From the NCBI GenBank assembly GCA_000697475.1, contig JNEU01000924.1, positions 91,253 through 155,252 of the forward strand: a stretch of 64,000 nucleotides of DNA, given 5' to 3'. The notes under the pieces are model-generated. The model had not been told where the DNA came from and searched no databases. It was given only the letters and a program-made list of their open reading frames with translations. The position numbers and the translations under genes are program-made. The DNA comes from Lichtheimia corymbifera B2541. Taxonomy: Eukaryota > Mucoromycota > Mucoromycetes > Mucorales > Lichtheimiaceae. Each line of letters opens with the position of its first letter. Position 1 is the stretch's first letter. Shown here in pieces: positions 57,830-64,000 of this stretch.

Positions 57830-58204
57830 TTACTTGGAGCTGGTGTACTTGGTGACAGCCTTGGTACCTTCAGAGACGGCGTGCTTGGCCAATTCACCAG
57901 GGAGGATAAGACGAACAGCGGTTTGGATCTCACGAGAAGAGATGGTGGAACGCTTGTTGTAGGCAGCAAGCTTGGAAGCTTCAGAGGCGATACGCTCGAA
58001 AATGTCATTGACGAACGAGTTGAGGATGGACATGGCCTTGTTGGAGATACCAGTGTCAGGGTGAACTTGCTTCAAGACACGGTAGATGTAGGAAGAGTAG
58101 GTTTCCTTGCGAGTGACCTTGCGCTTCTTGTCACCAGAAGCCTTAACCTTCTTCTCGGTAGTCTTAGCAGGGGCTTTGCCAGCAGGAGCGTCTTTGGGAG
58201 CCAT
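57830..58204 (-). CDS. H2B: Histone H2B
   Basis: Intronless, 124 aa. Lys/Ala/Pro-rich tail ([16 protein letters not shown]), then the histone fold [36 protein letters not shown] and the end [11 protein letters not shown] with the ubiquitin-acceptor lysine region. Start at 58204 rather than the upstream Met because it matches the family N-terminus. A TATAAAAA box lies at 58278-58271 on this strand. Divergently paired with H2A. Confidence 0.98.
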   Translation of the reverse strand: MAPKDAPAGKAPAKTTEKKVKASGDKKRKVTRKETYSSYIYRVLKQVHPDTGISNKAMSILNSFVNDIFERIASEASKLAAYNKRSTISSREIQTAVRLILPGELAKHAVSEGTKAVTKYTSSK

Positions 58205-58643
58205 GAGTGATAATATGTGTACGTGTGTGTGAAAAAAGTAAAGTAGGAAGAAGGGTGCCAAAGTAGCTGGTTTTTATAGGCTCACGAGCAAAATGTCTCA
58301 AAACTCCGCAGTTGCAGGGTGCACGTGGTATCGCGTTTCCCGCCCATTCACACCTTGGCATACCTATCTTCTTTGTCATCGTGATTTCACGCGGTTAACA
58401 CATATACTTGACGCGATACAAGGCGTGATAACACGCAAATACGCGCTATACTATCCATTGACGCTCTTTTGCTTTTTTGAAAAAAAGTAAAAAAATAACG
58501 CGTACGCGTACCATGGGAAAGGTGGGGGTTGTGCGGAGGATAAAGACCTGGCAAGTATAAAAGGCACAATGCTCGTGCCACTATCCCTACTTTTTTTCAC
58601 TTTCACATTTTCTCAACCACTCACAACTTCATATATCATCATC
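58205..58643. promoter_or_regulatory. Divergent H2B/H2A promoter with CGCGATAC motifs
   Basis: 439 bp. TATA boxes for H2B (58278-58271, minus) and H2A (58555-58562, plus). Between them the octamer CGCGATAC occurs at 58328-58335 (minus orientation) and 58412-58419 (plus). The same octamer recurs in the H4/H3 promoter. ACGCG-type words (possible MBF/MCB-like cell-cycle sites) are also common, e.g. ACGCGTACGCG near 58499-58508. Confidence 0.7.
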
Positions 58644-59039
58644 ATGTCTGGAGGCAAGTCTGGAGGCAAATCCGCTGCTGGCGCCAAGTCGCAAACCCGT
58701 TCCGCTAAGGCCGGTCTTCAATTCCCTGTTGGTCGTATCCATCGTCTCTTGCGTCGTGGCAACTATGCTCAACGTGTTGGTGCTGGTGCTCCCGTTTACC
58801 TTGCTGCCGTTCTTGAATACTTGACTGCTGAAATTCTCGAATTGGCTGGTAACGCTGCTCGTGATAACAAAAAGTCTCGTATCATCCCCCGTCACTTGCA
58901 GTTGGCCATCCGCAACGATGAAGAATTGAACAAGCTCCTTGGTCATGTTACTATTGCTCAAGGTGGTGTTCTTCCCAACATCCACTCCAGCTTGTTGCCT
59001 ACCAAGACCAAGAAGGCTGGTGCTTCCCAAGAGCTATAA
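58644..59039 (+). CDS. H2A: Histone H2A (SQE-type tail)
   Basis: Intronless, 131 aa. Tail [19 protein letters not shown], core [20 protein letters not shown], acidic patch around [18 protein letters not shown], and C-terminus ASQEL carrying the SQ damage-phosphorylation site (H2A.X-like, as in most fungi). One extra Leu follows the usual SQE. TATAAAAG box at 58555-58562. Confidence 0.98.
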   Translation: MSGGKSGGKSAAGAKSQTRSAKAGLQFPVGRIHRLLRRGNYAQRVGAGAPVYLAAVLEYLTAEILELAGNAARDNKKSRIIPRHLQLAIRNDEELNKLLGHVTIAQGGVLPNIHSSLLPTKTKKAGASQEL

Positions 59040-59844
59040 ATTGGTTCTCTTTTTCGTTTTGTCATTTTCATATCCTTCCCCTTTTCAGCAATACATACTA
59101 TCACACATGAGCACACGCACGCATCCATATTCCATTCACATATCACCACCCGTCGTCTTTTCAATCCCATTTAGTCATTTTCTTTCCAAATATTGTACAA
59201 CATGCTCATCTTTAGCTCTTGATCCATGCATCTTGTAAATACTGATTGGTTTTGCGTTGAGCGAAATACAAATTTTTTGATAACATATACGATGATCTTT
59301 ATTCTTATTGATGGGCTGCAATGGCGAATCGTGTTCTTGTGGGGGTTACCGATCGTGATCATAGTCATCCATTTCCTCTTTAGAACAAACCAAAATGCAA
59401 TTATAGCCGTTGAGTCATTATTTATCCAAGGAGTGAATATAATGACCCACTTTTTTATTGTTATGTTTTTGCATTGAGGATGCATAATAGGCTCAGCTGA
59501 TGATAGCACACGTAATAAAAGCGACCCTTTGCCACTTTGCAATGACCAGATACTACGTGCCTTGATATTTCACTGGTCCTGACACTAACCTCACACCCAT
59601 CAAACCATCACAAGTGATACATAAGCGACAAAGAAATGTGTTTTTAAAGCAGTTTGTTATTGATGAAAGCAGACGCTATATACAATTTGTTTTCTTTGCA
59701 AATGGGAAAGTAAGGAATTATCGCCTGTGGTGTGTATACATGTCGAATAATATGGATAATAGCGAAACGTGAGGAGAACGTAAACATTGGGGAGATTGTT
59801 GGGAGGTTTGACGATTATGTGGATGCTGTGTGGATGGTGTTTGT
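59040..59844. other. Intergenic region between H2A and H4 (convergent 3' flanks)
   Basis: 805 bp without a recognised gene. I see no metazoan-type histone 3' hairpin after either stop; the messages are probably polyadenylated. Confidence 0.5.
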
Positions 59845-61120
<1,276 letters not shown>

Positions 61121-61482
61121 ACACGACACACGCAACACCATACAACGCACACACACACATGTCATTCACTTGATTCATCCTTCCAATCACCTATCAGTCA
61201 TTTGAACATCCCCGTTTATTCCTCAATAGCTTCATCCTCATGTATACATTTTCCTTTTTGTAAATCTGCAATACAACGTTTTATATCATAGCAACACTAC
61301 ACAATTGAAGTCGTTCGGTTTTATTATGGATTCTACTATGGTTGGCAAGGAAACATGAGGAAGAGATTAGCGGGCATAAATCATCATGACATACGTAGTG
61401 AGGGTATATAGGATTAACATAATGATGGAGATGTTGGCATAAATACAATGCAGGGAAATGCAGGATGATGGATGAGAATGCT
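61121..61482. other. Intergenic region, convergent 3' flanks of H3 and arrestin-like gene
   Basis: 362 bp. CACACA tract after the H3 stop; no gene. Confidence 0.5.
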
Positions 61483-62714
61483 CTATGATAAACTGGTGCA
61501 GCTGTCAACTGTTTTTTGTGAAAGGATATCTTCTTCATAGGATGGCAAGTGATAGCTCTCGTATACTGGTAAGCAATCATTGTACTCGGTGGTAGATACG
61601 AATTCAGGCACTGGTAATGGTGGTAATGAGCTGTCTGATGATCTATCAAACACATCTTTGAATTCGGTATAGGGCGCAAGATCACTCGGACCACGGATCC
61701 CATAACCGAGAGTGCCGATTTGTATCGGGATGTCATCAAAGGTCACAGTTGCCAGTGACGATTTGAGTAGTCGAGAAAGTAAACCAGTGTTCTTTTGCTG
61801 AGTAATGTTTGGCTCTCGAGGATACGCCTTGATGCATAATGAGTATTGGATAGTCATGAGACGTCCATATGAAACCGATGGAATAAGATCCGAAGGGATG
61901 ACCAATTCCTCATCCGTTGCCTCGGCTACAATCGTTGTGATCATGTGTCTTTTGTTGGTATCGCGTGTGCTGATGGTCGACCGCAGTAATGCTATTTGAT
62001 AGCTGCATTCGGTAGGGAACACAATGCGTGGCGTAATGCAATCACCTGCCACAAAAGTCAATGACTCTAATTCAACCCGGATTATTGGCCCAATGTTATT
62101 ATTGCCACTGCCGCTTGATGATGGACCGGGCCATGTTTTAGCTATCACATAGGGTTGCGTAAGCTTGGTGGTACGAGTCTCGATCAATGGTGTGTACGAT
62201 AATGGACATTCTGCCGCAGCAAGTAGCTTGTCATCGCGTGTCTCTAAAAATGCTTCCAATCGAAACTTGCAGCAGTATACATTCTTGATCAGCATGGAAG
62301 GAGGAAACTGCACCAGTGGCATCTGGATTGTAAATGGAAAATCCTGAACACGACCATGGCTGTCTTCATATCCACCTGTCTTACAACGCCATAGAATACG
62401 TTGTGTTCCAAAAAACTGCTGACGTTTATATTTCGACCCATTGTCTTTGGGCTTCGTTAACGCAATCGCCTCAGATGCATGAAAAAGGACACGTAAGCGA
62501 TCAATCTTTTCTTTGAGCGGCTGTTCTGGTAATTCGACTCGAACGTATCCTAGAGTTGGAGTATACGGTATTACTAACAGGCGTATGCAATCTATTATGC
62601 ATTGTTACCTTGAAAAGCTGATCCAGGACCATACACAGGTTCACCATCGATGGTCCACCCGAACTCTGGTAATAAGTGTATGGATATATTGATTTGATCT
62701 GGGGAAAGTGACAT
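61483..62714 (-). CDS. Arrestin-like protein (alpha-arrestin family)
   Basis: Two exons, 62714-62609 and 62549-61483, give 390 aa. The N-terminal arrestin half has INISIHLLPEFGWTIDGEPV and FQGYVRVELPEQPLKEKIDR, then FFGTQRILWRCKTGG and VQDFPFTIQMP. The C-terminal half has VELESLTFVAGDCITPRIVF and TIQYSLCIKAYP. Near the C-terminus are LPPLPVPEF and LPVYESYHLPSYEED; the latter contains PxY-like elements (LPxY, LPSY) that Rsp5/NEDD4-type ubiquitin ligases bind in alpha-arrestins. It may be an adaptor for ubiquitination and endocytosis of plasma-membrane transporters, consistent with but not shown by its ESCRT gene neighbours. Start chosen because the frame opens with an arrestin beta-strand. Specific cargo unknown. 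Confidence 0.82.
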
Positions 62715-64000
62715 TTGTATGCAATGGGATAAAGAGGTGATGATACGCTCCGCAACTTGCTCTATTTAAACTAGAGATCAAAATGCCAGCAGTGCTTGTC
62801 GCCAAGTAAGGACATGCTCTTGTCTCAACTTGGCACAAAAAAGATCGCCAGTGGTATCAGCTGAATAGGACTATAACCCGGGGAAAATTCTTGAGCCAAG
62901 CTCTAGAATCAGGTTGTGTGTTACAGTGACCCACGTATAGGGAAATCAACATACCAATAACCTGTTTTCAGCAAAGGGCATCAAGTGTAAAGCACATCAA
63001 AGCATGCTGAGGCACAATTAAACTTTGTTCCTGATATGCAGCACTTAAGTAACATGCAGGGTGTGCATAATTACTGATCATGTAAATAGGCCTTGGCAGC
63101 TTGCTTGGCATCACCATCAAGTATGAAAAAGATTGTCATCATCTCAGGTGACACAAAAAGCTTGCCCCACATGGGTGACTCAGCTGCCAATGGCCCATGC
63201 CCTTTCATTGTGTGTTGCAAATGACGTTGTTGGCTGCATTTAGCTCCTCGCATCTAGGAAGACCTAACGCTGACGCAAATTAAGCCTTGCCCCTTTCAGT
63301 GGTATTTTTGGTCATCCACATTTATGGGGTATCAGTTAAATAAAAAGCCATCTCGAGTGTATACATGATGCATAAATGCTTGCTATTGATATTTTTGATG
63401 ATCCATATCCATGGCGTTAAACAATCAAATAACATGGAAAACGCCACGAATGTATGTAGTGTGCACGATGCATGAATAGCCGTTATCGATTAATGATCCA
63501 ATGATGAATAGGGGTCCTCATAATAATCGCAAAATCGACAAAATCGCAATTCGATTCGATTCGATTCGATTCGATTCGATTCGATTGCATGTTGAAAATC
63601 GATATAATCGAGCATCGATTATTTGCAAGAATCGAAGAATCGAGTAAGGATTTAAGTTTACAATAATACTAATAGTTATATATATGATATGTAATAAACA
63701 ATAAGTAATACTAATGCTGCTTCGCTATGCTATGGCTACTTAATGGATACTGCGAATGGGAATGCGGAGATACATAGCTATCTACACGGGAGATATACAC
63801 TATCGTTTACTAGTGACATTTGACCAGCAGCCACCTTGTAGCATTGACAGCTACAAGATACGCTAGTTTCACTGATATTATAGAAGACGATGTCTTAGAT
63901 ACGATATAGCTTTAGCGTAATTTAGGTGTATGTATATAAACGCAAGATATCTCGACGACCGACATCGTTAGTCTTTGATCAACGAATATCTCTTCACTGT
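62715..64000. other. Right-end intergenic region with repeats, no gene recognised
   Basis: Contains an imperfect direct repeat (about 63302-63395 and 63390-63490) and a TCGAT pentamer array at 63551-63585. A 60-codon minus-strand frame (63253-63071) has no motif I recognise. Confidence 0.5.
63551..63585 (+). repeat. (TCGAT)7 pentanucleotide microsatellite
   Basis: Seven perfect TCGAT units, flanked by scattered AATCGA words on both sides (63520-63645), suggesting an older, decayed and longer array. Confidence 0.9.

Noticed and set aside
63071..63253. 60-codon minus-strand frame with a peptide-like composition (contains WGKLFVSPEMMTIFF)
   Set aside because: It looks somewhat protein-like, but it is short, has no promoter or splice context and no family I recognise; possibly a gene remnant, not supported enough to annotate.
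63541..63590. Pentamer repeat considered as a CRISPR-like array
   Set aside because: Units are 5 bp without spacers; it is a simple microsatellite in a eukaryotic genome.

Overview
The window is nuclear DNA from an early-diverging fungus, most likely a Mucoromycota/Mucorales species. Evidence: a CotH-family cell-surface protein, a class V-type chitin synthase fused to a myosin-like motor, a GLTSCR1/BICRA-like protein, intron-rich genes with short introns (mostly about 45-80 nt, GTAAGT-type donors), TATA boxes just upstream of several starts, and intronless histone genes. The exact genus cannot be fixed from the sequence alone. I model 25 genes and about 88 introns; apart from one junction in SDS3, every multi-exon model was chained by hand so that reading frames close.

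Layout. 1-555: 5' end of ribosomal protein L7 (-), running off the left edge. 0.76-2.2 kb: secreted subtilisin-like protease (-). 4.2-6.6 kb: LMBD1-type lysosomal membrane protein (+). 7.3-8.4 kb: two-finger C2H2 factor of Msn2/4 type (+). 10.6-15.5 kb: SIP3/LAM-type BAR-PH-VASt lipid transfer protein (+). 16.6-18.7 kb: CotH-family protein with signal peptide and likely GPI tail (+). 19.8-22.8 kb: a roughly 3-kb foldback-like inverted repeat whose arms hold degenerate tandem repeats. 23.3-25.0 kb: GLTSCR1-domain protein (-). 26.9-32.9 kb: motor-domain chitin synthase (+). 33.9-34.2 kb: small hypothetical gene (-).

37.4-40.5 kb: HRD3/SEL1L-like ERAD protein (+). 40.8-43.5 kb: predicted ABC-class ATPase with 14 exons (+). 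43.6-45.9 kb: VPS27 (ESCRT-0) (+). 46.0-48.4 kb: a divergent pair, a PhnZ-like HD-domain oxygenase (-) and a PhnY-like PhyH dioxygenase (+), which together look like an oxidative aminoethylphosphonate catabolic module. 48.7-49.9 kb: phosphatidylinositol transfer protein (+). 50.7-52.0 kb: metaxin/Sam37-like protein (+). 52.2-52.9 kb: cofilin (+). 53.7-55.3 kb: SDS3-like Rpd3/Sin3 subunit (-). 56.7-57.5 kb: VPS25 (ESCRT-II) (+). 57.8-61.1 kb: all four core histones as two divergent pairs, H2B/H2A and H4/H3. 61.5-62.7 kb: arrestin-like protein (-).

Most genes are unrelated housekeeping neighbours. Genes that do work together are the PhnZ/PhnY-like pair, the four histones, and at pathway level VPS27 with VPS25 (endosomal sorting) and the chitin synthase with the CotH protein (cell wall/surface). 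The best candidates for new biology are the fungal PhnY/PhnZ-like pair, the foldback element, a shared 8-bp motif in both histone promoters, and unusual splicing: GC-AG introns, 8-nt and 15-nt microexons and AAG acceptors.
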